A stretch of 19,235 nucleotides of DNA, taken from JABAYQ01 sp018608925 (GTDB lineage Bacteria; Bacteroidota; Bacteroidia; Flavobacteriales; UBA7312). Each line of letters begins with the position of its first letter. The first letter of the stretch is position 1. The stretch is taken from positions 1 to 19,235 of the forward strand of contig JASJHQ010000077.1 of the NCBI GenBank assembly GCA_037625715.1. Reading direction: 5' to 3'. The notes under the pieces are model-generated. The model was not told where the DNA came from and searched no databases. It was given only the letters and a program-made list of their open reading frames with translations. This document shows, piece by piece, positions 1-7,566 of this stretch. The translations under genes were made by a program, and so were the position numbers.

Positions 1-118
1 CCCAATGGGTTGATGTTACCTTATAAATTATACCACTTTGTGATTGCGGAGGGGTAAAACTGCTTACAAGTATCGTTATTACGATAATTAAAGTGAATTT
101 AAAAAATGATTTTAACAT
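1..118 (-). CDS. N-terminus of a secreted protein of unknown function (runs off the left edge)
   Basis: An open frame reads leftwards from an ATG at 118 to the window edge, giving 39 codons without a stop. The peptide begins MLKSFFKFTLIIVITILVSS: a short basic start followed by about 14 hydrophobic residues, as in a signal peptide, and then a polar stretch (FTPPQSQSGIIYKVTS). A candidate -7 promoter element lies 32 bp upstream. The mature start, SGIIYKV, faintly recalls the first strand of GLPGLI-family proteins, but too little is visible to name a family. It lies downstream of the glycosyltransferase gene on the same strand, about 250 bp away, so it probably has its own promoter. The signal peptide is a direct reading; the rest is unknown. 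Confidence 0.6.
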   Translation of the reverse strand, partial: MLKSFFKFTLIIVITILVSSFTPPQSQSGIIYKVTSTHW

Positions 119-149
119 GGTTTTAGGTTTAGATTTCAAAAGTGATTTA

Positions 150-157
150 CAAAGTTA
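150..157 (-). promoter_or_regulatory. Candidate -7 promoter element for the secreted protein at the left edge
   Basis: Read on the minus strand, this is TAACTTTG, a full match to the Bacteroidota -7 consensus TAnnTTTG, 32 bp upstream of the ATG at 118. No good TTTG lies at the expected -33 position; only a T-rich run is present. The motif is short and the region is A/T-rich, so chance is possible. Confidence 0.4.
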
Positions 158-191
158 ATTAAAAACTTAATTGAAAACCTAATTAAAAAAC
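155..191. repeat. Three near-tandem copies of a 12-13 bp A/T-rich unit
   Basis: The units are TTAATTAAAAAC (155-166), TTAATTGAAAACC (167-179) and TAATTAAAAAAC (180-191). They abut each other between the possible -7 box at 150-157 and the ATG of the small ORF at 193. They could be slippage products in A/T-rich DNA or a protein-binding array; nothing else in the sequence decides between these. Confidence 0.4.
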
Positions 192-192
192 T

Positions 193-267
193 ATGAAGAA
201 AATTAGAGATAAATGGTATTTCGGTGCAATTATTATACCTGTTATTTTGAATTATTTGACGAACTAA
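193..267 (+). CDS. Possible 24-residue small membrane peptide
   Basis: An ATG at 193 opens a 25-codon frame ending in TAA at 265-267. The peptide starts MKKIRDKWYFGAIIIPV and carries a continuous hydrophobic run (about residues 8-20) after a basic start, as expected of a single-pass inner-membrane micropeptide. The start follows an A-rich stretch, which is normal for Bacteroidota translation starts. I see no clear TAnnTTTG promoter upstream on this strand and no terminator downstream. It sits alone in the 248 bp gap between two minus-strand genes. An ORF this short can arise by chance, so this is only a candidate. Confidence 0.3.
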   Translation: MKKIRDKWYFGAIIIPVILNYLTN

Positions 268-366
268 ATCAAATTACCCGTTATTTTTGAAAATTGGGAA
301 TACCTACAAATTAAAAATATAGATATATAGCAACAACATATCTATTCGTTATTAATAACAATCTTG

Positions 367-1653
367 CTAATTAACAACACTATCTAACAATTGGCAAAGC
401 TGTTTTGTTAAAGATTTTCTACTGTAGTTTTTAATATTTGCTGGAGCCCTGTTTTGTTTTTCTTCTTTGTTAAAGCAATCTAAAATTTGCTTCTTCACTC
501 CTTCTACATCTTTATAAGATAGCATTTTAGTTTTTCCCATTTCATCTAAAATAGAAGATGCGTCTCCATCGTTTGGGCCTAAAGAAAGAATGTCGTTTCC
601 AGTCGCTAGATACTCGAAGAGCTTGCCAGTAATTATCTTTTGGTTTTGGTCTGCATCAGGAATAACAAAAAGCAATAAGTCCGACTCTTGCATGTATTGA
701 ATGGCTTTTTTATGATCTACAAAACCAACGTTTTCAGTGTACTTCTCAAGAGAGTATTCGTAAATGGAGTTAAGTATAAGTTCATCGGAATTCCCTACTA
801 ATTTTATTTTGAGTTTATTGCCAAAATTAGAGTTAGAATCTATTAGTTGAGATAAACCAAACCAAAAAGAATCTACATTCTGGCTAGCCATGAAATTACC
901 TACATAAGTAATAACAAAACTGTCTTTATCCTTTTCAAGATTTAAGCCTTCAAAATCAGATTCATCGTATCCGTTATAAATAAGATTTATATTAGAGTTT
1001 CTGTCTTTAAACTCTTGTACTAAGCCCATGCTTACTACAGATAAAGCGTCGGCATTTTTAACTATTCTATCTTCTAGGCTTTTGTCTTTAGCAATAGTAC
1101 GTTTCGTTCTAGGAAAAAGGCTATTGTAAAAAACGCTCGTCCAAGGGTCTCTTAAATCGACAATCCAAGGTAAATTATAGCTGCGTTTTAGTTTCTCGGC
1201 AATCAGATGAGAACTCTGTGGAGGGCCAGTAGAAATAACAGCATCTATTTTGTGAGCCTTCATTATTTCTTGAGCCTTTTTAAAGGCAAAGTAGTTCCAT
1301 CCTACCCTAGCATCAGGAATAAAGAGATTGGCTCTTATATACAAGGCTAGCTTAGAAATAATAGAATCTGAAGCCAGACCTATAGAGCCTGAAGCAGACT
1401 TTTTATTTTTTTTACCAAACAGAAGGTTGTACCAATAATATGGTTCCAACGATTTTGACTTATACACCAAAGTATTGTCAGGAATATCGTTTTGTAAGGA
1501 CAAATCCTCAGAAGAGAAATTGCCATCTTTAACGGTTAGTATAACTGGCTCCCAACCAAATTGATTTAAATATTTAGAAAATTTTAAAAACCGCTGTACT
1601 CCCGAACCAGATCCGGGAGGCCAATAATAAGTTATAATTAAAACTTTCTTCAT
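367..1653 (-). CDS. Glycosyltransferase, GT-B fold (family 4-like)
   Basis: A 428-residue protein with the two-domain layout of GT4-type glycosyltransferases, which transfer a sugar from a nucleotide donor to a polysaccharide or lipid-linked glycan at the cytoplasmic face of the membrane. The N-terminal acceptor domain begins with VLIITYYWPPGSGSGVQR (residues 4-21), the usual first strand and Gly-rich loop. ISTGPPQSSHLIA (140-152) and WIVDLRDPW (163-171) are typical of the Bacteroidota members. The C-terminal donor domain starts near FVITYVGNF (246-254) and holds KLFEYLATG (344-352), the family's E-x-x acidic region that contacts the sugar nucleotide. There is no signal peptide. The ATG overlaps the stop of the upstream YfhO-family gene by 4 bp (1650-1653), so the two are probably translationally coupled. 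Donor and acceptor cannot be read from the sequence. Confidence 0.85.
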   Translation of the reverse strand: MKKVLIITYYWPPGSGSGVQRFLKFSKYLNQFGWEPVILTVKDGNFSSEDLSLQNDIPDNTLVYKSKSLEPYYWYNLLFGKKNKKSASGSIGLASDSIISKLALYIRANLFIPDARVGWNYFAFKKAQEIMKAHKIDAVISTGPPQSSHLIAEKLKRSYNLPWIVDLRDPWTSVFYNSLFPRTKRTIAKDKSLEDRIVKNADALSVVSMGLVQEFKDRNSNINLIYNGYDESDFEGLNLEKDKDSFVITYVGNFMASQNVDSFWFGLSQLIDSNSNFGNKLKIKLVGNSDELILNSIYEYSLEKYTENVGFVDHKKAIQYMQESDLLLFVIPDADQNQKIITGKLFEYLATGNDILSLGPNDGDASSILDEMGKTKMLSYKDVEGVKKQILDCFNKEEKQNRAPANIKNYSRKSLTKQLCQLLDSVVN

Positions 1654-4043
1654 TTAAACTCTTTATATGCAACTCCTAAAATTAACAATAATAAAATTAT
1701 CGAGCTTGCTAAAGAGATTTGTTGTCCAGTTTTAAACGTTTGAGGCTCGAACTTAAATTCTACTTTGTTTTCACCAGCAGGAATGTTCATAGCTCTCAAA
1801 ACATAATTGGCTCTATAATGAGGTACTAACTCTCCGTTTAAATAAGCGTTCCATCCTTTATCATAAAACACTTCGGAGAATACGGCAAACTGATTAGAGC
1901 TAGCGTTAGACTGATAAACAAGGTGATTTGCTTTATAGCTAGTCAGGTTTATGCTTGCTAAAGAGTCAAATTGAAATTGTGAAGAATAATCGAACCTCTT
2001 ATCTACAACGGCTTGAGACTTTAGATCGACCAAACCAATTTGATCAATTTCTTGATCTGCGTTTTCAACCTTTATTACTTCTTTTACAAACCAGGCATTT
2101 CCGTAAGCATCCCTATTTAATTGAGCAACAGGAGAATTGTTCTGTCCGTTAATAATGAAATACTTGGTGTTTAACATATTAAAGATATTTATCTGTCCCT
2201 TAGAAAGGTATTTATCTATAAGCTCTTGGTATCTCTTTAGTTTTGCTCCGTGGTATCCTCCAATTGATTTGTGGTAATAAGAGGTAGTAGCATCGTTAAA
2301 CGGACTAACAGTAGTGTTATATACTCTATAGTTAATGTCTTTATCTTGTAGTATTTGCTGGTCGGCAATCGATTGCACAAATGGCTGCTCTACCTTTTTA
2401 GAAGCAAGGAAGTTATCGTCGTTTAGATATCTTTTATTGACCATCCACATATCTCCTAAGATAAGAACCCCAATAATTACAATCAATAAGTTCTTTTTAA
2501 GAATATTAGCCAAGAATAAATATATAGCTCCCGCACTAAGTAAGATTAAAATTAAAGAACGCCAAGCATCGGAAACCATCATCGAAACTCTATCGGCCTG
2601 TATAGCATCTACGGGCCATCCGTTAGACTTTAACTGGCCATCTCCAGAAGCAACAAAATCGAAAAACGTTTTTGGCATTAATATAAAAATCAAACAAATA
2701 CTAGCCACAATTGCTGAACAAACAGCAAGCTTCTTAATTAGCAAGTCCTTGTTTTCAGAGCTAAACTCCACTATTTTTTGCAATCCTAGTATTGCTACAA
2801 AAGGAATTAATAACTCTACAATTACTAGAGTTGTAGAAACTGCTCTAAACTTATTATAACCAGGAACGTAATCTAAAAAGAAATCGGTTAATGGCATAAA
2901 GTGTTTACCCCAACTTAAAGCCAGCATTAAAATAAAACTACTAAGAATCCATACTCTTGTAATAGGATTAATTAAAGTTAAACCAAGAATGAATAAGAAG
3001 ACCGCAATAGCTCCAGCATAAACAGGACCCGAAGTAAACGGCTGTTCTCCCCAATACATTGGTAGTTGTTTAATTAATTGTTTTGCGTTAGAAGTTCTCT
3101 TCGATAACTCTTTGTAAGTCTGAGAGTCGGTTGTTAGCTCTGACCCAGATGCTCCCCCATGAAAATTAGGAATCAATAAAGTAAAAGACTCTGCTATTCC
3201 GTAACTCCAACTGGTGGCATAATTCTTATCCAAACCAGAAGTTTTATTGTTAATGTCAGAAGTTAATTCGGACTGACCTCTCATACTTTCGGCTCCGTAT
3301 TCTGTTGTAGTAAGGAAACTAGTAATATTTGTTAGAAGGCCTAAACTACCTGCCAAAATAAGAATGGCAACTCTTTTGAAGAAAGAATTAAGCTCTTTGT
3401 TTTTTATAGAATGAAAAAGATTTACCAATCCTATAATAACCAGTACAACTACTAAGTAATAAGTAATCTGGAAGTGATTGGCACTAATCATTAGAGAGGT
3501 AAACAAAGCAGTAAGTACGCCACCTACCAGTATCTTACCCCTATAAACCATTAAAACAGAAGCCAAAACAGGAGCCAGATAACCAATAGCATGTGCTTTA
3601 GTATTGTGTCCGGCTTCAATAATTATGAAAAAATAAGAAGAGAAAGCAAAAGCAATTGCACCTACAATTGCTAATCTATAATCAATGCTCAGACTCACCA
3701 ATAAAAAGTAGAAACCTAATAAATATAAAAACACATAGCCAGACGGATTAGGTAGGTATAAACGAAACAGTCTAGAAAATTTCTTAATTAAGTTACTAGT
3801 ATAAAGTACCGATATCTGATAAGCTGGCATTCCAGAAAACATAGAATTTGACCATAAAGGATCTTCATCATAATCAACTCTATGATCAACAATTTCTTTA
3901 GACATTCCTTTAAAGGCTACAATATCAGATTGCTTTAACTTTTCTCCTTTTAAAAGAGGAGAAAAATATACCAAAGTGATAAAAACAAAAACCAATACAG
4001 ATATTAAATGAGGTACTAGAGATTTAAGTTGTATGTTCTTCAT
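1650..4043 (-). CDS. YfhO-family polytopic membrane protein
   Basis: A 797-residue protein with an N-terminal membrane segment (about residues 11-30), a long loop (SDIVAFKG, WSNSMFSGMPAYQIS at 65-79), about ten more hydrophobic helices, a large soluble C-terminal part and a final helix before YKEFK. The C-terminal pattern YDKGWNAYLNG...NIPAG...VEFKFEP is the hallmark of the bacterial YfhO family. In Firmicutes, YfhO-type proteins are linked to glycosylation of wall or lipoteichoic polymers, and the fold resembles GT-C glycosyltransferases. In Bacteroidota the substrate is unknown. The gene starts 36 bp after the DUF4834 gene and its TGA overlaps the ATG of the glycosyltransferase gene. That pairing supports a role in making or modifying a surface glycan, but this is inference. 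Confidence 0.85.
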   Translation of the reverse strand: MKNIQLKSLVPHLISVLVFVFITLVYFSPLLKGEKLKQSDIVAFKGMSKEIVDHRVDYDEDPLWSNSMFSGMPAYQISVLYTSNLIKKFSRLFRLYLPNPSGYVFLYLLGFYFLLVSLSIDYRLAIVGAIAFAFSSYFFIIIEAGHNTKAHAIGYLAPVLASVLMVYRGKILVGGVLTALFTSLMISANHFQITYYLVVVLVIIGLVNLFHSIKNKELNSFFKRVAILILAGSLGLLTNITSFLTTTEYGAESMRGQSELTSDINNKTSGLDKNYATSWSYGIAESFTLLIPNFHGGASGSELTTDSQTYKELSKRTSNAKQLIKQLPMYWGEQPFTSGPVYAGAIAVFLFILGLTLINPITRVWILSSFILMLALSWGKHFMPLTDFFLDYVPGYNKFRAVSTTLVIVELLIPFVAILGLQKIVEFSSENKDLLIKKLAVCSAIVASICLIFILMPKTFFDFVASGDGQLKSNGWPVDAIQADRVSMMVSDAWRSLILILLSAGAIYLFLANILKKNLLIVIIGVLILGDMWMVNKRYLNDDNFLASKKVEQPFVQSIADQQILQDKDINYRVYNTTVSPFNDATTSYYHKSIGGYHGAKLKRYQELIDKYLSKGQINIFNMLNTKYFIINGQNNSPVAQLNRDAYGNAWFVKEVIKVENADQEIDQIGLVDLKSQAVVDKRFDYSSQFQFDSLASINLTSYKANHLVYQSNASSNQFAVFSEVFYDKGWNAYLNGELVPHYRANYVLRAMNIPAGENKVEFKFEPQTFKTGQQISLASSIILLLLILGVAYKEFK

Positions 4044-4079
4044 GACAGTAAATTAAATGTTGATTATTGAAAAGGAAAA

Positions 4080-4334
4080 TTAATCATTTTCATCGACTTC
4101 TTCAAAATCTATGTATTCGCCTACATTTTTTTGAGAAGATGGTTTCTCCTTAGATTTAGAAACATGGACTTTCCCTTCTTGGGGCGGACGTTGGTTGCTA
4201 TTCTGATTTGAAAAAGTGTTTTTCTGTGCTTTTTTAAATAAATACTTTATCAAAAAAGGAGCAACGATTCTTAGTATTACTCTTATCGAATAATAAACAA
4301 CCATTATGAAAAACAATGTTTTTAAAAACCCCAT
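4080..4334 (-). CDS. DUF4834 family small membrane protein
   Basis: An 84-residue protein with one N-terminal hydrophobic segment (roughly residues 4-34, which also contains arginines), then a basic stretch KYLFKKAQK, a polar Asn/Gln/Ser/Lys-rich linker and the ending VGEYIDFEEVDEND. The acidic VGEYIDFEEVD tail is the recognisable feature of the Bacteroidota DUF4834 family, whose function is not established. It probably sits in the inner membrane with the acidic tail in the cytoplasm. The ATG directly follows the carB stop (TAA-ATG, no spacer), so it is almost certainly translated from the carB transcript. It lies between carB and the YfhO gene and has no own promoter or terminator. Confidence 0.75.
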   Translation of the reverse strand: MGFLKTLFFIMVVYYSIRVILRIVAPFLIKYLFKKAQKNTFSNQNSNQRPPQEGKVHVSKSKEKPSSQKNVGEYIDFEEVDEND

Positions 4335-7184
4335 TTACCTACTTAGATATAAACTTCTTTCAGAATAAACTTTTTTGAAGAACGGATCTTCAAGATCATC
4401 AATAAAATGAATTGCTTCTCCTGTAGATTTCATTTCAGGGCCTAATTCTTTATTTACGTCAGGAAACTTATTGAACGAAAAGACAGGAACTTTAATAGCA
4501 TATCCTTTTTTAATTGGATTGAAAGTAAAGTCGGTTACTTTCTTCTCTCCTAACATAACTTGTGCAGCATAATTTACATAAGGCTCTTGGTAAGCTTTTG
4601 CAATAAACGGCACTGTTCTAGAAGCTCTTGGGTTTGCTTCAATAACGTAAACCACTTCGTTTTTAATTGCAAACTGAATGTTGATTAATCCTACTGTTTT
4701 AAGAGCTACAGCAATTTTGTTTGTAATGTCAGTCATTTGCTTACGAACATTGTCGCTTAAAGAGAATGTAGGTAAAACAGCATTAGAGTCACCCGAGTGA
4801 ATACCACAAGGCTCAATATGTTCCATCATTCCGATAATATGAACGTTCTCACCATCGCAAATTGCATCGGCTTCCGCTTCAATAGCTTTATCTAAGTAAT
4901 GATCTAAAAGAACTCTATTACCAGGTATATCTTTTAAAAGATTGACAACGTGTCTTTCTAGTTCTGTTTCATTAATTACAATTTTCATCCCTTGTCCACC
5001 TAATACATAAGATGGACGGACTAATATTGGAAAGTTTAAATCTTTAGAAAGTTCGATTGCTTCTTCGGCAGTTTCTATAACTCCGAAATCTGGAAAAGGA
5101 ACATTGTTATCTCTTAATAAATTAGAGAACCTTCCTCTATCTTCCGCTAAATCTAAAGCTTCGTAGCTAGTACCCATAATTTTGATACCATACCTTTCTA
5201 GCTTTTCTGCTAATTTCAATGCAGTCTGGCCACCAAGCTGAACAATTACTCCTTCTGGGTTTTCGTGCTTAATAATATCATAAATATGCTCCCAGAAAAC
5301 AGGCTCAAAATATAATTTATCAGAAGTATCAAAGTCAGTAGAAACAGTTTCAGGATTGCAATTAATCATGATGGTTTCATAGCCACACTCTCTAGCAGCT
5401 AAAACTCCATGGACACAACAGTAGTCGAATTCGATTCCCTGACCAATTCTGTTTGGCCCAGAACCTAAAACAATAATTTTCTTTTTATCCGATGAAATAC
5501 TTTCATTTTCTGAAAATCTATTTCCGTTAGCTTCTTGCTTTTGAAGTTCGAAAGTAGAATAATAATAAGGTGTTTTTGCTTCAAACTCTGCAGCGCAAGT
5601 ATCAACCAATTTATATACACGGTTAATGCCCTCTTCCGTTCGTTTACTATGAACTTCGCTTTCTAAACAACGAAGCAAATGAGCTATCTGTCTATCGGCA
5701 TAACCTTTCATTTTAGCTTCTAGAAGAAGGTCATTAGAAATGTTTCCAATATGGAATTTCTCTATTTCGTATTCTAATCCAACTAACTCTTCTAACTGAC
5801 GTAAGAACCAGTAGTCCATCTTAGTGATTTCAAAAATTGTCTTTAAAGGAATCCCTAATCTTATAGCATCGTAAATTCTAAATACTCTATCACCACTAGC
5901 ATATTTTAAAGCATGAAGAATATCATCCTGATTAGTCCAACTTTTTCCATCAGCACCTAGTCCGTTTCTTCCTATTTCTAAAGATTGACACGCTTTTTGA
6001 AGAGCTTCTTGAAAAGATCTACCAATTGCCATTACTTCACCTACAGACTTCATCTGAAGACCTAGAGTTTTATCCGCTCCTTCAAATTTATCAAAGTTCC
6101 ATCTAGGAATCTTTACAATAACGTAATCTAAAGTAGGCTCAAAGTAAGCAGATGTAGATTTAGTAATCTGATTATCTAATTCGTCTAAAGAATACCCAAT
6201 AGCTAATTTAGAAGCTATTTTAGCAATAGGATATCCGGTAGCTTTAGATGCTAAAGCCGAAGATCTTGATACCCTAGGGTTAATTTCAATAGCAATAATT
6301 TCTTCTTTCTCATCAGGAGAAACGGCAAACTGAACATTACATCCACCAGCAAAATCTCCAATAGCTCTCATCATTTTGATTGCCATATCACGCATTCTTT
6401 GATAGGTCGTATCAGAAAGGGTCATTGCAGGAGCAACCGTAATAGAGTCACCCGTATGAATACCCATAGGATCCATATTCTCAATAGAACAAATGATAAT
6501 TACATTATCGTTTTTATCTCTAAGAAGCTCTAATTCGTATTCTTTCCAACCAAGTAATGCTTTATCAATTAATACTTCATGAATAGGAGATGCTTCCATC
6601 CCTCTTTTAAGAAGTTCATCAAATTTATCAGCAGTATGTACGAAAGAAGCTCCACTTCCACCAAGAGTGAAAGATGGTCTAATACATAAGGGAAAACCGA
6701 ATTTTTGAGCAATTTCTTTTCCTTCTAAATAAGAAGTCGCAGTTTGTGATGGAGCACACCCAATGCCAATTCTGTGCATCAATTGTTTAAACTGCTCTCT
6801 ATCTTCTGTAATATTTATAGCGTCAATATCAACACCAATAATTCTAACGTTGTACTTTTCCCAAAGTCCTTTTTCATCGGCTTCAATGCAAAGGTTTAAT
6901 GCCGTTTGGCCACCCATTGTAGGAAGTACGACATCAATATCTCTTTCCTTTAATATTTCTTCTAAAGACTCCACCGTTAGTGGTTTTAGATAAACATTAT
7001 CTGCAACAACAGGGTCAGTCATTATTGTTGCAGGGTTAGAATTAATCAAAGATACTTCTATTCCCTCTTCTCTTAATGACCTTGCTGCTTGAGAACCAGA
7101 GTAATCAAACTCGCAAGCCTGTCCTATTACAATAGGACCACTTCCTATGATTAATGCTGATTTTATTGAGGTATCTTTTGACAT
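4335..7184 (-). CDS. carB: Carbamoyl-phosphate synthase large subunit, short form without the C-terminal regulatory domain
   Basis: The large subunit of carbamoyl-phosphate synthase makes carbamoyl phosphate from bicarbonate, glutamine-derived ammonia and two ATP, feeding pyrimidine and arginine synthesis. The internal duplication is clear. The first half opens with IIGSGPIVIGQACEFDYSG (residues 12-30) and has the ATP-grasp Gly loop RPSFTLGGSGASF (169-181) and EINPRVSRSSAL (300-311). The second half opens with VLGSGPNRIGQGIEFDYC (572-589) and repeats the pattern with RPSYVLGGQGM and EANPRASRTVPF. The helical oligomerisation region lies at about 400-560. The protein ends at residue 949 with FFKKVYSERSLYLSR, about where the E. 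coli enzyme (about 1073 residues) begins its MGS-like allosteric domain, so that domain is absent. The small subunit gene carA is not in the window. The DUF4834 gene follows with no spacer. No convincing promoter is visible in the 155 bp upstream. Confidence 0.97.
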   Translation of the reverse strand: MSKDTSIKSALIIGSGPIVIGQACEFDYSGSQAARSLREEGIEVSLINSNPATIMTDPVVADNVYLKPLTVESLEEILKERDIDVVLPTMGGQTALNLCIEADEKGLWEKYNVRIIGVDIDAINITEDREQFKQLMHRIGIGCAPSQTATSYLEGKEIAQKFGFPLCIRPSFTLGGSGASFVHTADKFDELLKRGMEASPIHEVLIDKALLGWKEYELELLRDKNDNVIIICSIENMDPMGIHTGDSITVAPAMTLSDTTYQRMRDMAIKMMRAIGDFAGGCNVQFAVSPDEKEEIIAIEINPRVSRSSALASKATGYPIAKIASKLAIGYSLDELDNQITKSTSAYFEPTLDYVIVKIPRWNFDKFEGADKTLGLQMKSVGEVMAIGRSFQEALQKACQSLEIGRNGLGADGKSWTNQDDILHALKYASGDRVFRIYDAIRLGIPLKTIFEITKMDYWFLRQLEELVGLEYEIEKFHIGNISNDLLLEAKMKGYADRQIAHLLRCLESEVHSKRTEEGINRVYKLVDTCAAEFEAKTPYYYSTFELQKQEANGNRFSENESISSDKKKIIVLGSGPNRIGQGIEFDYCCVHGVLAARECGYETIMINCNPETVSTDFDTSDKLYFEPVFWEHIYDIIKHENPEGVIVQLGGQTALKLAEKLERYGIKIMGTSYEALDLAEDRGRFSNLLRDNNVPFPDFGVIETAEEAIELSKDLNFPILVRPSYVLGGQGMKIVINETELERHVVNLLKDIPGNRVLLDHYLDKAIEAEADAICDGENVHIIGMMEHIEPCGIHSGDSNAVLPTFSLSDNVRKQMTDITNKIAVALKTVGLINIQFAIKNEVVYVIEANPRASRTVPFIAKAYQEPYVNYAAQVMLGEKKVTDFTFNPIKKGYAIKVPVFSFNKFPDVNKELGPEMKSTGEAIHFIDDLEDPFFKKVYSERSLYLSR

Positions 7185-7288
7185 ATCTTGTTATTTGTTA
7201 TGCGAATTTAATTTAATTCTAGGGGAACTTATTAATAATATCTGTCAATCTTTTGAACAAAAAAAGAGGTTTTTTTAACAGAATTAAT

Positions 7289-7318
7289 CAAAAAAAAGGT
7301 GTTGCAAATGCAACACCT
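7289..7318 (-). terminator. Rho-independent terminator of rpmH
   Basis: A perfect 9-bp inverted repeat, AGGTGTTGC (7297-7305) and GCAACACCT (7310-7318), with an AAAT loop. On the minus strand it is followed by a run of eight U (7290-7297). It lies 21 bp beyond the rpmH stop and separates rpmH from carB. Confidence 0.85.
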
Positions 7319-7339
7319 AAAATTCTTTATATATATCTG

Positions 7340-7498
7340 TTAACGCTTATGTCTTGGTTCATCTGACACAGTCAATCTTTTTCTTCCTTTAGCTCTTCTA
7401 CTAGCTATGACTTTACGTCCGTTAGCAGATTCCATACGCTCGCGAAAACCGTGTTTATTTCTTCTTTTTCTATTCGATGGTTGAAATGTTCTTTTCAT
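7340..7498 (-). CDS. rpmH: 50S ribosomal protein L34
   Basis: A 52-residue, very basic protein, a normal length for L34. It begins MKRTFQPSNRKRRNKHGF and continues with RERMESANGRKVIASRRAKG, the universal L34 pattern (KRT-x-QPS-x-x-[KR]-[KR]-x-x-x-HGFR and the RRAKGRK region). L34 is a late-binding structural protein of the large ribosomal subunit, wrapped in 23S rRNA. In many bacteria rpmH neighbours dnaA and rnpA, but not here: it stands alone between a promoter (7523-7553) and a terminator (7289-7318), with carB downstream. The ATG at 7498 is fixed by family length and the conserved N-terminus. It is too short for many ORF callers and easily missed. Confidence 0.97.
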   Translation of the reverse strand: MKRTFQPSNRKRRNKHGFRERMESANGRKVIASRRAKGRKRLTVSDEPRHKR

Positions 7499-7522
7499 CT
7501 TATCCTATAATTAAAGTGGTTG

Positions 7523-7553
7523 CAAATTTACAATCCTTTTTCTTTTATTCAAA
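7523..7553 (-). promoter_or_regulatory. Promoter of rpmH
   Basis: On the minus strand, TTTG (7550-7553) is followed by exactly 19 nt and then TAAATTTG (7523-7530). This is a full match to the Bacteroidota housekeeping promoter in both boxes and spacing. The -7 box is 24 bp upstream of the rpmH ATG, so the leader would be about 17-20 nt. It is the best promoter match in the window, and the tRNA-Glu promoter is the next best. Confidence 0.8.
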
Positions 7554-7566
7554 TAAAAACTGAATT

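Noticed and set aside
3..26. Possible C-terminal end of a plus-strand gene at the left edge (QWVDVTL then stop)
   Set aside because: Only seven codons, and the opposite strand gives a better reading with a signal peptide covering the same bases.
319..345. 8-bp inverted repeat after the glycosyltransferase gene, followed by a short T run on the minus strand
   Set aside because: The stem has only one G-C pair and an 11-nt loop, too weak to call a terminator.
2335..2859. 174-codon plus-strand frame inside the YfhO-family gene
   Set aside because: It is antisense to a well-conserved coding region, with an implausible composition and no promoter.
7185..7288. Promoter or pyrimidine-responsive leader upstream of carB
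   Set aside because: No full TAnnTTTG match (the best is TAAATTCG at 7203-7210), no good hairpin and no leader-peptide pattern, so nothing could be supported.
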